This document shows, one piece after another, positions 52,597 through 61,329 of a DNA stretch of 64,000 nt. Source of the DNA: Dehalococcoidia bacterium. GTDB lineage: Bacteria; Chloroflexota; Dehalococcoidia; GIF9; AB-539-J10. The notes below the pieces were generated by a model. It saw nothing but the letters and a program-made list of their open reading frames with translations, was not told where the DNA came from and searched no databases. Numbering within the stretch: position 1 is the stretch's first letter; each line of letters opens with the position of its first letter. The position numbers were made by a program, and so were the translations under genes. The stretch covers positions 1 to 64,000 of the forward strand of contig JAFGFT010000075.1 in NCBI GenBank assembly GCA_016930935.1, written 5' to 3'.

Positions 52597-54402
52597 ATGA
52601 CACCCAGAATGATGAATAGATGTACCATCGAGAAACAACAGGTCGTGCTACACACGGAGGGGCAACTCTGCCAGGACAAGCAGGAGTTGCTGGGAAGCCG
52701 CGTATTTGAACGAATAGTCGCTGGATACTGCGACCGGTTGTCAGAAAGGCGGTCCCCTCTATTCGAGTCAATCATGGAAGTGTGCCACGCCGGCGAAGGA
52801 TGGAAAGAAATCGTTCTGCTGCTACGGGCGCTGTCCGACAAGTCACTGGATGAAGTGGTCAGCATCATGCCACAGTGGAGCCCGCTCACGCAGGGCAAGG
52901 GCCGTGCAACCCTCCACACCTTCGTTGAGGGACTGTATGACTACTGGCGCTCCTTCGACCGGTACCTGGTGCTCCACTCCGAACCCGGCCCCAGCAGCTT
53001 CGACCAGCGCCCATACCGTTCATTCAATTCGACGGTGGAGAACTTGACGCACGTGGTGCGCGCTGCCTACCGCGACCTGTGCGAGAACATCACCGGAGAC
53101 CACCCCCGCATATACCGCCAGGTCCGCGCAGGGTGCGAAGTGGCGCTGATTGCCACACGACAGAAGCTCAAGCTCCCTGGCGACTACGGGCGTCTGCTTG
53201 CAAAGGTCTCCGTGGTCAGACAGGCATGGATTGCCCCACCCCTCATCATCGACCCTCCCATGAACAAGCGAGAGGGGCAATTCCAACGGGTCGAAGAGAA
53301 TCCACTGGACGGAGTAAATCTCAATCCGGAGGAATGGGTGTGCTTCCCTGCACAGGTCGGCCCCCTCGTCATCCTGGTGTATTTCCACCAGGAATTCATG
53401 GGCCTCGGGTGCGCACTTGCCAACCTGTTTGAACTTGCGGACGACGCGCAAGTGCGGGCCAAACCGGATGCTATCTACGTGTACGGGGTTCCCGACGACC
53501 ACTTGAGCAAGTACGGCGACCTGCCAACCGTGTTCTACGACGACGAAGAGAACGACCTTCTCGTCGGCGCTGTTCCCCTTGAGGACCGATTCGGCTATTT
53601 CGGCTACCTCAAGAAGATGATTCTCACCCTGCACAACATAGTGATGATGAAGCGCGGGCGCATGCCTTTCCACGGCGCAATGACACGTATCTCTCTCAAG
53701 AACGGCCACACCGCCAACATACTTATGATTGGTGATACCGCCACGGGCAAGTCCGAACTTCTGGAGGCGTTCCGCATACTCGGTAGCGACAAGATTCGAG
53801 AACTGTCCGTAATCGCTGACGACATGGGTTCTCTCAACGTCACGCACGACGGGAAGGTTGCCGCCTACGGAACCGAGACAGGAGCATTCATCCGCCTCGA
53901 CGACCTGCAACAGGGATACGTATTCGCACAGGTTGACCGTGCAGTTATCATGAGTCCACAGAAGAAGAACGCGCGTGTAGTGGTGCCGGTCACAACTCTC
54001 GAAGAGGTACTGCACGGCTACCCTGTGGACATCCTGTTGTATGCGAACAACTACGAAGACGTGACCGAGGAGTATCCCGTACTTGAAGCCTTCGACACCG
54101 CGGAACAGGCGCTGGAAGTGTTCCGACGCGGTGCCGCGATGTCCAAGGGAACCACTACATCGACGGGACTCGTGCACAGCTACTTCGCCAACGTGTTCGG
54201 CCCGCCCCAGTACCGGCACCTGCATGACGGACTGGCTGAACAGATATTCAAGGCGGCATTCAATAGCGGAGTCTATGTAGGGCAGATACGCACGCGACTT
54301 GGACTGGAGGGCTGTGAGACCAGCGGCCCAAGGGAAGCCGCCGCGGCGCTGCTCGACGTGATGTCCAGCCTGCCGAACACGGAGCGGTCACGTCAAGGAT
54401 AG
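52597..54402 (+). CDS. P-loop protein related to PEP carboxykinase / HPr kinase
   Basis: About 601 residues from ATG 52597 (GAAGGTGA 7 nt upstream). The N-terminal 300 residues are helical and unrecognised. The C-terminal half has a Walker A loop ILMIGDTATGKSELLEAFR (about residue 378) and a nearby VIADDMGSLN with two aspartates, in the order used by the PEPCK/HprK kinase group. A later AMSKGTTTSTGL segment is also present. It may phosphorylate a small molecule or protein, or act as a decarboxylating kinase. No lid or PEP-binding motif of true PEP carboxykinase is obvious, so the substrate is unknown. It ends just before the convergent polyferredoxin. Confidence 0.6.
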   Translation: MTPRMMNRCTIEKQQVVLHTEGQLCQDKQELLGSRVFERIVAGYCDRLSERRSPLFESIMEVCHAGEGWKEIVLLLRALSDKSLDEVVSIMPQWSPLTQGKGRATLHTFVEGLYDYWRSFDRYLVLHSEPGPSSFDQRPYRSFNSTVENLTHVVRAAYRDLCENITGDHPRIYRQVRAGCEVALIATRQKLKLPGDYGRLLAKVSVVRQAWIAPPLIIDPPMNKREGQFQRVEENPLDGVNLNPEEWVCFPAQVGPLVILVYFHQEFMGLGCALANLFELADDAQVRAKPDAIYVYGVPDDHLSKYGDLPTVFYDDEENDLLVGAVPLEDRFGYFGYLKKMILTLHNIVMMKRGRMPFHGAMTRISLKNGHTANILMIGDTATGKSELLEAFRILGSDKIRELSVIADDMGSLNVTHDGKVAAYGTETGAFIRLDDLQQGYVFAQVDRAVIMSPQKKNARVVVPVTTLEEVLHGYPVDILLYANNYEDVTEEYPVLEAFDTAEQALEVFRRGAAMSKGTTTSTGLVHSYFANVFGPPQYRHLHDGLAEQIFKAAFNSGVYVGQIRTRLGLEGCETSGPREAAAALLDVMSSLPNTERSRQG

Positions 54403-54474
54403 GACAGGTTTCCCGACACCACCCCCACAGAGGGAAGGCTTGCCCACCTCGACCACACGTGTTGTCGTCGGCAT

Positions 54475-55839
54475 CTATCGTTTGGACGTGAACTGCATCG
54501 CGCCAGTCGGACACCTCGCCACGCACTCGCCACATCGAACACACTCACGCTGATTCACCGTAGGCCTGTCGAGACCCGGATCGATAGCGCGATGGTCGCA
54601 GAACATGTCGCAGCAGGCACGGCAGTTCGTACACCCGTCACCAACCTTCACCTTGAAGACGGACAACGGCTGAAAGATGCCAAGAAACGCACCAAGAGGG
54701 CAGGCATACTTGCAGAAGGGAAATCCGATCAGGATAGATACTACCAACACCACGACAAGGAGCACGAGCGGCACTCCAAGTGAGAAATCAAGGTTGAAGA
54801 GCGCCTTAAACGGGTCGATATCTTCGAACACGGGAGACTGCGTCAAGACCACAAGAACCAGCAGGACGGCAAGCAGTCCGTACTTGGTCCAGCGCAGTAT
54901 CTGGTGCTGCTCCAGCGCGAGGTCCCATCTCGCCACCCTTCTACCTCCATCGCGACGGTAGAGGAAGTACTGCACCGCCCCCATAGGACAGGCCCAACCA
55001 CAGAACATGCGCCCCACAAGCAGCGTCATCAACAGCACCACGCCGAACTGCAGGAAGATGAACATGTACCCCGCCACATCCCTGAAGTGGATGAATACGT
55101 TCTGCAATGCTCCGATGGGACAGGGGCAGCCTCCGATATAGAAACCGAAGTAGCCAAGCGCAATGAGCATCGCAAAGGGCCGAATGCGCCGGTAGCCGCG
55201 TGCCACCGCGAACACGCCGAGCAGCATGAGCACCACCAGCAGGATGATATACGGGTCCGTAATCGTCTCCGTGAACGCCTCTCCGACCGTCGGGCCCTCC
55301 GGCTTTGAAGGTGTCACGGTAGCCGGCGCTACGGGCAGAACCGACTGATCAATCTCAATCTCATCCTCTCCCACGGCGGCAGGCGGCAGAAGCGTAGCCT
55401 CTTCTTCCTGCGCTGGTGTTTCAACATTGGCAGAGGGGGGCGAGGCGGACGCAGGTAGGATGTCAACAGTGGCAGAACACTCGTCGCCCCCCTTTGAACA
55501 CACTCTCACTACCTCAATAAGTCCCTTCCCGGCAGTCGTGAGTTCAACGGTGATGGTCTTCTCGTTCACCATGTCTGAGACCTGCTGCCATCCAGTCTCG
55601 GACACAAGCTTCATGCCGGTGAGGTATATCTGAGTGTCTTCAATCGGCACCGAGCACACGCGGTGCGTCTGCTGCACCGTGACGGTGAAATCCAGCGTCT
55701 CGCCCACGGCACCGCTCGCCGACGATGGCTGCACGCCGATGTTGCATGCCAGCACCGGTACTGCCAGTGAGCCGAGGGCGACAACCGCAACTATCGTAGA
55801 AAACAAGAGACGCAGCGAAGTGCGTCTCTTGCGATTCAT
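54475..55839 (-). CDS. Exported-domain polyferredoxin (NapH/NosR-like 4Fe-4S membrane protein)
   Basis: About 454 residues from ATG 55839. A signal-anchor leads to an external beta-sandwich-like domain (about residues 30-140), then a Glu/Pro-rich linker and five or six membrane helices. The helical part has the CxxxCP pairs GGCPCPIGALQ, FCGWACPMGAVQYF and FCKYACPLGAFLG. The C-terminus has two cytoplasmic 4Fe-4S motifs (CTNCRACCDMFC and CVRCGECVARCP). This NapH/NosR/RsxB-like architecture passes electrons across the membrane. The N-terminal domain fused to it is unusual. The partner enzyme is not identified. Confidence 0.82.
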   Translation of the reverse strand: MNRKRRTSLRLLFSTIVAVVALGSLAVPVLACNIGVQPSSASGAVGETLDFTVTVQQTHRVCSVPIEDTQIYLTGMKLVSETGWQQVSDMVNEKTITVELTTAGKGLIEVVRVCSKGGDECSATVDILPASASPPSANVETPAQEEEATLLPPAAVGEDEIEIDQSVLPVAPATVTPSKPEGPTVGEAFTETITDPYIILLVVLMLLGVFAVARGYRRIRPFAMLIALGYFGFYIGGCPCPIGALQNVFIHFRDVAGYMFIFLQFGVVLLMTLLVGRMFCGWACPMGAVQYFLYRRDGGRRVARWDLALEQHQILRWTKYGLLAVLLVLVVLTQSPVFEDIDPFKALFNLDFSLGVPLVLLVVVLVVSILIGFPFCKYACPLGAFLGIFQPLSVFKVKVGDGCTNCRACCDMFCDHRAIDPGLDRPTVNQRECVRCGECVARCPTGAMQFTSKR

Positions 55840-56050
55840 AGTTCCTGTACCAATCTTCATATGTCTCCGCAAGAAGGTCCATGGCGCAAGGAGATGCTGC
55901 CACGACCGATACTGTCCTGTAGGCTAGCAAACAATAGAGTGCGGCTCCAAAACCACCTCGCCGATTGCCAGAATTGAACTTGCGGATGTCCGTTGCTACC
56001 ATGTTGGCGCAATTCACACTTGGTACGGTCCCGCAGGGACGGAGGAACAC

Positions 56051-56914
56051 ATGGCAGGAATGGCTGATACTCAGACACTTACCGATGCACTCCGACAGTT
56101 CGTTGAAGGCAAGGAGGTTGACCTGTTCGGTATCGCCCCTGTCAGCAGATACGAGGGAGCTGATGAGCAGATGCACCCGCGCTACTGGATTCCGGACGCC
56201 CAGGCGGTCATCGTGCTGGGACTGCAGGTGCCAAGGGCAATAGTCGAGCAAGTGGAGAAGAGGACCACACCATACCCCTACCAGAGGTTCGCCCGATTCA
56301 TACTGAACGATGAACTGGATACCCTCGCTAACCAGGTGTCCCGGTTTCTCGCGAAGCGCGGATACGAATGTCTGCCGACGCCGGCCAACGACTGGCGCGA
56401 CCCGCGCACGCTGAAGCCAATGGTGTCACACGTCCTGACAGCCGTGGCCGCAGGATTGGGGGAGGTGGGCTGGAACAACATGCTGCTCACGCCACAATTC
56501 GGCCCGAGGCAGAAACTGGTAACAATCATCACGAATGCCCCTCTGGAGCCGGGACACGTATATGATGGCGACCCCATCTGTGACAGGTGTATGCGATGCG
56601 TCGACGAGTGCAACATCGGTGCCATCTCCCCCGAGCGAACGCGGAGCGTTACCATCGATGGCAAGTCCTTCGAGTGGGGTGCGCTCAAGCGCTTGAAGTG
56701 CGTGTGGGAGTGCGAGGGGCTGACCAGCAAGGGCACGTTCTCGGGTGGCGTGGGACCCTATTCACGCGACGTGCCGTTCCCTGACAAGACTCCGTCACCG
56801 GAGGAGATAGTAGAGTTGCAGGACATGAAGCCCCGGTGGGCCGTAGGCTGCTCGGGACGTTGTCTCGCGGTGTGCAATCCCGACCCCGAACTGGCGAAAC
56901 TCAGGCGAGGCTAA
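56051..56914 (+). CDS. QueG/reductive-dehalogenase-like Fe-S protein
   Basis: 287 residues from ATG 56051 with GGAGGAA upstream. VDLFGIAPVSRYEGADEQ and YWIPDAQAVIVLGLQVP resemble the N-terminal cobalamin-binding domain of epoxyqueuosine reductase and RdhA. AGLGEVGWNNMLLTPQFGPRQKLVTIITNAPLEPG corresponds to the RdhA/QueG core motif. Fe-S ligands are in ICDRCMRCVDECNIGAI and KCVWECEG, with a further Cys trio CSGRCLAVC. It lacks a Tat signal and the long C-terminus of true dehalogenases. It is probably a cobalamin- or Fe-S-dependent reductase of unknown substrate. Confidence 0.75.
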   Translation: MAGMADTQTLTDALRQFVEGKEVDLFGIAPVSRYEGADEQMHPRYWIPDAQAVIVLGLQVPRAIVEQVEKRTTPYPYQRFARFILNDELDTLANQVSRFLAKRGYECLPTPANDWRDPRTLKPMVSHVLTAVAAGLGEVGWNNMLLTPQFGPRQKLVTIITNAPLEPGHVYDGDPICDRCMRCVDECNIGAISPERTRSVTIDGKSFEWGALKRLKCVWECEGLTSKGTFSGGVGPYSRDVPFPDKTPSPEEIVELQDMKPRWAVGCSGRCLAVCNPDPELAKLRRG

Positions 56915-57606
56915 GTTCGGCGAGGCACGTCGTAACGCAACCAGAGCGTGCCGCCGGCGAGTTGCTCGCAGTGGGTGAGCGTCATTTTAATTAGGTCGTC
57001 CTGCGATGACATGCCAGGTGCACGAAAGAATGATGTTGCCGAGGCTCCTCCGGCCAGAACCGGAAGCAGCATCAAACTGACCTCACTCACAAGCCCCGAG
57101 CGAAGGAGAGCACCGTTCAGTGTTCCTCCGCTGTCGACGCGAATCCTCGCCACGCCAAATCTGCCATTCAATTCCTCCAACGCCGCTCTCAGATCAACGT
57201 GGTCGTCGCCTGCAACGATGCTCTCGATTCCAGTGCGATTGAGATACTCGATGTGTTCCGTCGGCGTTGTCGTCGAACACAGTGCCACTCCTGCCCGCCA
57301 GTATGGTTGAGAAAGGAGCCAGCGCCATATTCGAATGCGCCCACGGCTGTCAGGGATGACCAGCAGCGGACGAGCATCTCCCTTCACCTGCTCGAACCGT
57401 GCTCCCGGTTCATCTTCAGACACATTCTCCCATTCGAGCGCCTTGAGCATGGTCTCCGCTCCTGCAAGGGTGGCATCTTCCTGAAACGCCGCAATGTTTC
57501 CGTAGTACTGCCCGAGCACTTCGTCGAACATGTCAACACCCGGTTTGAGCCAATCAAGGCATCCGTCGGCACTCACCGCGTTGTAGACCACCACGTGTGG
57601 CAACAT
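56911..57606 (-). CDS. RibD C-terminal / dihydrofolate-reductase-like reductase
   Basis: 231 residues from ATG 57606 with GGAGGTGG upstream. VVVYNAVSADGCLDWLKPG opens the fold. GDARPLLVIPDSRGRIR, YLNRTGIESIVAGDDHVDLRAALEELNGRFGVARIRVDSGGTLNGALLRSGLVSEVSLMLLPVLAGG follow the RibD_C pattern, including the NADPH-site DSGGTLNG. It probably reduces a pterin or pyrimidine-type substrate with NADPH. It overlaps the QueG-like gene by 4 nt at the 3' end (convergent). Confidence 0.85.
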   Translation of the reverse strand: MLPHVVVYNAVSADGCLDWLKPGVDMFDEVLGQYYGNIAAFQEDATLAGAETMLKALEWENVSEDEPGARFEQVKGDARPLLVIPDSRGRIRIWRWLLSQPYWRAGVALCSTTTPTEHIEYLNRTGIESIVAGDDHVDLRAALEELNGRFGVARIRVDSGGTLNGALLRSGLVSEVSLMLLPVLAGGASATSFFRAPGMSSQDDLIKMTLTHCEQLAGGTLWLRYDVPRRT

Positions 57607-57657
57607 GACACAGCCACCTCCCGCTTGAGTTGAGTCGAGCCTATGTTCTCCTCCACG

Positions 57658-58170
57658 CTATTTGGCCGCGCTGCCCATGCAGAAAAGGCGCATTTTGCAG
57701 ACGGAGCAGGAGCGCCGCCGGCCAATAACGGTCGTGTAGAGCGCCAGCACCAGCAGACTTGCGAGTAGCATGAGCCTCGTCGTTGTCGAGCCATCGAGCA
57801 TAAGCACTATGAGGGCCAGTAGAGGCACAAGGACCATCAAGCCATAGACAATCGGTGCAATCTTCACACCCGGACTGCTGTTGAAGTCCTCAATGTCTCC
57901 CGCTGTGAACCACTTGGCCGCCAGTAGACCCCAGCCGGTGGCACAGCGTTGCCCGAAATAGTGACAGTTCCGGCAGACGAGGCGCCGCATGACATAGTAG
58001 ACCATCACAACGGTGATGAGGGTATAGGCAATCCCGAACCACGGACTGATGAGCCAGCAGGCGGTTGCACCCACCACGATGAGAGCCACCATGGCTGCAT
58101 TGCTCAGAATGACGTCCCGCAATGGATACCGGTCAACGCCTGCGCCGTACAACCGGACAGCCTTCTTCAT
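57658..58170 (-). CDS. Cys-rich membrane protein of unknown function
   Basis: About 170 residues from ATG 58170 (GGAGGTG upstream). Four membrane helices. Two cytoplasmic Cys motifs are seen: CRNCHYFGQRC and CSVCKMRLFC, with spacing CxxC...C. These may bind a metal ion or cluster. I recognise no family. It lies between the lactonase and the RibD-like gene on the same strand, probably in one operon. Confidence 0.6.
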   Translation of the reverse strand: MKKAVRLYGAGVDRYPLRDVILSNAAMVALIVVGATACWLISPWFGIAYTLITVVMVYYVMRRLVCRNCHYFGQRCATGWGLLAAKWFTAGDIEDFNSSPGVKIAPIVYGLMVLVPLLALIVLMLDGSTTTRLMLLASLLVLALYTTVIGRRRSCSVCKMRLFCMGSAAK

Positions 58171-58258
58171 GCGCCACCTCCAAACCCTCACATTATGGTA
58201 CGACTCCGCGGCAGCGCGCGACAACCATCTTCCACATCGGCAAACGTCACTCGACGCC

Positions 58259-59059
58259 CTATTCGTAGAACGTCGGAGAGTGGCGAATATTGGGCCACTG
58301 CTCAGGGTCATGCCCGTAGATGGTCAGCGCGGCTGTCTCGCGCAGGCTCCTCAGCAGTGCAAGCGAACTCCGCGAGACCTCGGCCTTCCACGTGCCGTCA
58401 GGAATGACGGTGTTGTCAAGCTGTCCGCGGTCATTGCATGCATCAACGGTGAGGAGCACATCTCCCGTCTGGTCGAGATGGACGAGCAGGGACTGGTGGC
58501 CCGGCACATGACCGGGGGTAGAGAGCATTCGGATGCGGCCATCGCCAAAAAGGTCCAGGTCTCCGTCTATCAGACGGACAGACCTCACGGGGTCGGCCAG
58601 AGTGCCATCCATCCGTGCTCCACGATACGGCTCGGGGTAGAAGAGTCTCACGGGGTCAGGCATGGCAGTCTCCAGTTCTATACGTTGCAGGATGAACTCT
58701 GCGCGCGGGAAAAAGCGGATGGCGCCCGCATGGTCGCTGTGAAGGTGTGAGAGAATCACATAGCGTATGTCGTCAGGACTGAAGCCGATAACCTCAAGCT
58801 GCTTGAGGATGTGGTTGCCCTCCTCCATTTCAGGCGTAATCTGATCCATGACCGGACCCCAGATGACCTCCGGTTCGGTGATGGTCAAGGGGTCCATTCC
58901 TGTGTCGAAAAGCACATTGCCCGCAGGGTGAGTGATGAGGAAGGCGGATACTGGAATCCTGTATTCTCCACCATCAGCCCTGGCCGCCATGGTACAGCTT
59001 GGATCAAGGAGGATGCTCCCGACGTCCAGTACATAGAGTCTTGTCGAAGAATCTGTCAT
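58259..59059 (-). CDS. Metallo-beta-lactamase-fold lactonase (AHL lactonase-like)
   Basis: 266 residues. The zinc motif SHLHSDHAG (His105, His107, Asp109, His110) is preceded by VLFDTGMDP and followed by TPGHVPGHQSLLV, TVDACND and IYGHDPEQW, which complete the dinuclear metal site. The pattern matches the N-acyl-homoserine-lactone lactonase family, which hydrolyses lactones or esters. Whether it acts on quorum-sensing signals here is unknown. Its start overlaps the stop of the thioesterase (ATGA), so they are translationally coupled. Confidence 0.85.
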   Translation of the reverse strand: MTDSSTRLYVLDVGSILLDPSCTMAARADGGEYRIPVSAFLITHPAGNVLFDTGMDPLTITEPEVIWGPVMDQITPEMEEGNHILKQLEVIGFSPDDIRYVILSHLHSDHAGAIRFFPRAEFILQRIELETAMPDPVRLFYPEPYRGARMDGTLADPVRSVRLIDGDLDLFGDGRIRMLSTPGHVPGHQSLLVHLDQTGDVLLTVDACNDRGQLDNTVIPDGTWKAEVSRSSLALLRSLRETAALTIYGHDPEQWPNIRHSPTFYE

Positions 59060-59526
59060 GAATCTGCTCCTTCTGATGGTAGCGTGGAACCGGACTGTCC
59101 GGCAGGAACGAGAGTATTCGTGGCAGTCGCGAACAGCCTGCCATCTGCATCACATACGTCGGTTCTGACCACGAGCGTGCGCCGCCCGATGTGCACAGGG
59201 ACTGCAGTGGCAACAAGCTTGTCCGTCTGAGCATTGCGAATGAAATTTGCACTCAACTGCACCGTGAGCGGAAAGCAGGCCGGGTCAAAATCATCGGCAG
59301 AAGCCTGTGTGTGAAGGTTCGCGAGCGCCGTCGCCGTACTATCAGCGAGAGTGAGAATCGCGCCCGCATGGAACAGACCTGTCACCTGGCGCAGGTGCGC
59401 ACCGTACGGCATCTCGGCAACCACTTTCTCCCTGCTCGCAGAGACTATGGTGAAGCCAACGAGGCCAATCATCGTGCCCTCAAAGGAAGCCTGCCAGCGC
59501 GCAATCGTCTCGGAAGATACAGTCAT
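59056..59526 (-). CDS. PaaI-type hot-dog thioesterase
   Basis: About 156 residues from ATG 59526. VVAEMPYGAHLRQVTGLFHAGAILTLADSTATALAN is the hot-dog signature, with the active-site region in GLFHAGAI. FPLTVQLSANFIRNAQTDKLVATAVPVHIGRRTLVVRTDVCDADGRL continues the fold. It should hydrolyse acyl-CoA esters. It appears to be leaderless: a perfect TATAAT box places the transcription start about 6 nt before the ATG. First gene of a minus-strand operon with the lactonase. Confidence 0.85.
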   Translation of the reverse strand: MTVSSETIARWQASFEGTMIGLVGFTIVSASREKVVAEMPYGAHLRQVTGLFHAGAILTLADSTATALANLHTQASADDFDPACFPLTVQLSANFIRNAQTDKLVATAVPVHIGRRTLVVRTDVCDADGRLFATATNTLVPAGQSGSTLPSEGADS

Positions 59527-59538
59527 CGGATTGGAGGA

Positions 59539-59567
59539 ATTATACACACGGCGGCGTGAAGCTGCAG
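59539..59567 (-). promoter_or_regulatory. Promoter giving a leaderless thioesterase mRNA
   Basis: On the minus strand CTGCAG (59567-59562), 17-nt spacer, TATAAT (59544-59539). The start is predicted near 59532, 6 nt before ATG 59526; no Shine-Dalgarno sequence fits between. Confidence 0.5.
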
Positions 59568-59708
59568 GAATACGCACCGATGGAGGAGAAGTCATGTTGA
59601 CAGAGGGACACAGTTCGTCCATTCTGATTACGTGCCTGTGCGTCAGGTCACCGTGACGGCGCAGGCCATCTTCAGAAACACAATGACACCGTATCCAGGT
59701 GGTTCATC

Positions 59709-60110
59709 ATGACGTCGCAACGCATCATCGTCGGCACCGCAGGTGCGCTATTCCTGATTCTCAGGATGGACGACCTATCACAACCACTGGTACAGGGTCC
59801 CGGCGGGGCAATCGGCTGGTTGCTGTTCGGCTGCCAGTTCGCAATCTGGATAGCCGTTGCCGTGCAACACGCACTCATGACTGCGCGAACAGTGCCGACA
59901 CACACTGCGTCAGGCACGAACCCCATTCCCTGTGCGCGGTTGCTGGACCTCACCATCACCGCTTCGTTCGGCCTGCTGCTCTGGGCCACGATGTTCGCCC
60001 CATGGACGTTCTTCATCCCCCTGCTCGCGATGTACTGGTTGCTGGTTCGCCATCGCACCGCACGTCTGGCAGGGTTGGCCGTAGCAACAGTACCTGCATC
60101 GATTCGATAG
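59709..60110 (+). CDS. Four-helix membrane protein of unknown function
   Basis: 133 residues from ATG 59709 with AGGTGG upstream. Hydrophobic helices cover IIVGTAGALFLILRM, AIGWLLFGCQFAIWIAVAVQHAL, LLDLTITASFGLLLWATMFA and FFIPLLAMYWLLV. No family recognised. It stands alone, with its own apparent terminator at 60296. Confidence 0.6.
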   Translation: MTSQRIIVGTAGALFLILRMDDLSQPLVQGPGGAIGWLLFGCQFAIWIAVAVQHALMTARTVPTHTASGTNPIPCARLLDLTITASFGLLLWATMFAPWTFFIPLLAMYWLLVRHRTARLAGLAVATVPASIR

Positions 60111-60295
60111 AGGGCGTCCACACCTCAGCCATGCGGGACAGACAACGCGTCGCACTTCATGGAGTGCTGTTCCGCAGGCGCACGGCATACGTGTGAACGG
60201 AATTGGAACTCCAGGTGGTCGCGACAGTGCACAGCATTGTGCTATTGCACGGCATCAGTGAAAGCCGACAGTGAGAGATCACATGACGAGGACGT

Positions 60296-60316
60296 GCCCC
60301 TTCCAAGGGGCCTTTC
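60296..60316 (+). terminator. Hairpin terminator after the plus-strand membrane-protein gene
   Basis: GCCCCTT (60296-60302), CC loop, AAGGGGC (60305-60311) then CTTTC. It lies 186 nt after the stop of the membrane-protein gene. Confidence 0.5.
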
Positions 60317-60326
60317 AATCAGCAGT

Positions 60327-60372
60327 ACAAAAATGCACCGCCGGCAACTCAGAAGAATCACGACGGCGGTGC
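60327..60372 (-). terminator. Rho-independent terminator for a minus-strand transcript
   Basis: On the minus strand GCACCGCCG and CGGCGGTGC form a strong stem followed by ATTTTTGT. It lies about 560 nt downstream of the promoter at 60896-60924, with no clear gene between. Confidence 0.65.
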
Positions 60373-60717
60373 GCAAGGGTCGGTAACGCGGACCCTCGAG
60401 AAGTGTACTCAGCAAGGCTCCCTGAACACAAAGCCCAATCACGAGTGCTCACTCGTGTATAGCCGTCCAGATAGTACCCTGTACTTTGGTACGCACATGC
60501 CGGCGGATGCATCCAGGACAGGAATGGCAGTCACTGAGAGAAGCACAGGGCGGAACGGGAACGGTCCTGCCGGGGCGCCACGCCACGTCAGGCGCATGTA
60601 GAGAAAGACGATGCGAGAGGATATGTCCCCCGCAATGACAAGGACTAGCGTCCCAGGCCCCGGCAGCAGGCACACTGATACGGGACCTCATCACGCTTCA
60701 CCCCATGCAGGACATCG

Positions 60718-60882
60718 TTAGCACGATGGGTATGACAGACTGTTTCGTGCAAGGCTCCAGATGAGAATGGCACTGACAACGATGAGGTCACACCAGACAA
60801 GCCCGCACAAGACTTCGCCGTCGCTTCGGGTGGTACAAGCCCTTGCGACGGCGATGAAGGACGAGAGGAGAAAACACGGCAT
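60718..60882 (-). CDS. Possible leaderless small membrane peptide under a strong promoter
   Basis: 54 residues from ATG 60882. The promoter just upstream puts the transcription start near 60889, 7 nt before the ATG, so the mRNA would be leaderless, as for two other genes in this window. The C-terminal half is hydrophobic (LCGLVWCDLIVVSAILIWSLA). A perfect 8-bp inverted repeat (GCCGTCGC with GCGACGGC) lies inside it and may argue for an RNA gene instead. Weakly supported. Confidence 0.3.
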   Translation of the reverse strand: MPCFLLSSFIAVARACTTRSDGEVLCGLVWCDLIVVSAILIWSLARNSLSYPSC

Positions 60883-60895
60883 ATGGCCTGAACAA

Positions 60896-60924
60896 ATTTT
60901 ACTGCGAGGATGAAGGCCTGTCAA
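60896..60924 (-). promoter_or_regulatory. Strong sigma70-type promoter in a gene-poor region
   Basis: On the minus strand TTGACA (60924-60919), 17-nt spacer, TAAAAT (60901-60896). A matching terminator lies at 60327-60372, so a transcript of roughly 560 nt is expected. Its content is either the short frame at 60718-60882 or an unrecognised RNA. The sequence has no tmRNA or RNase P hallmark that I could find. Confidence 0.6.
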
Positions 60925-61167
60925 CGCAAACACGAAGCTCGTTTACATAGGTGAACATCGCCACATTCACCACAATTGGACGGACAATACGGGCAATTGC
61001 CAGGCCTTCCATGTACAATGGTCATGCCTCACTGGATATGGAGCCTTGCCCGGGTGGCAACGATACTTAGCAGTGAGTCGTCGAATCAACGTAGTGGATG
61101 AGGACAGGACCAGGAGGCGAAGACAACGGACAAGAGCCATCTCAGACGTGCCCCGGCATACATCGGA

Positions 61168-61329
61168 ATGCTGCTGCTTCTCTATGCTCTGGCAGCAGGT
61201 CTCTCCCTGCATTACTCGGGCCAGCCAGTTGAGCCGGGCGCAATACGACAGCACGCAATTGTCGGGATACTGGGTTCCGCCACCTGCATCGTGGGACTCA
61301 TTATTTCCTTCTGGCAACACAAAGAGTGA
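61168..61329 (+). CDS. Small two-helix membrane protein, start uncertain
   Basis: ATG 61168 gives 53 residues with two hydrophobic helices (MLLLLYALAAGLSLHYSG and GILGSATCIVGLIISFWQHKE). The frame continues upstream to a TGA at 61099 with a plausible HLRRAPAYIG run, and GGAGG occurs at 61113, but no ATG, GTG or TTG follows it. A non-standard start (such as ACG) or a sequencing error in the 5' part is possible. The composition looks coding. It precedes the hydrolase gene on the same strand. Confidence 0.5.
   Translation: MLLLLYALAAGLSLHYSGQPVEPGAIRQHAIVGILGSATCIVGLIISFWQHKE

Noticed and set aside
53020-54225. 401-codon open frame on the minus strand opposite the P-loop protein
   Set aside because: Antisense to the Walker A/B motifs of the real gene; no start signal or recognisable domain.
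60439-60675. 78-codon minus-strand frame
   Set aside because: No ribosome binding site, hydrophobicity is patchy, and it overlaps other equally weak frames; kept only as part of the unresolved transcript.
60327-60924. tmRNA, RNase P RNA or SRP RNA in the gene-poor region
   Set aside because: The conserved cores of these RNAs (tRNA-like end of tmRNA, GAGGAAAGUCC of RNase P, GGAAGGNAGCA-type SRP loop) were looked for and not found.
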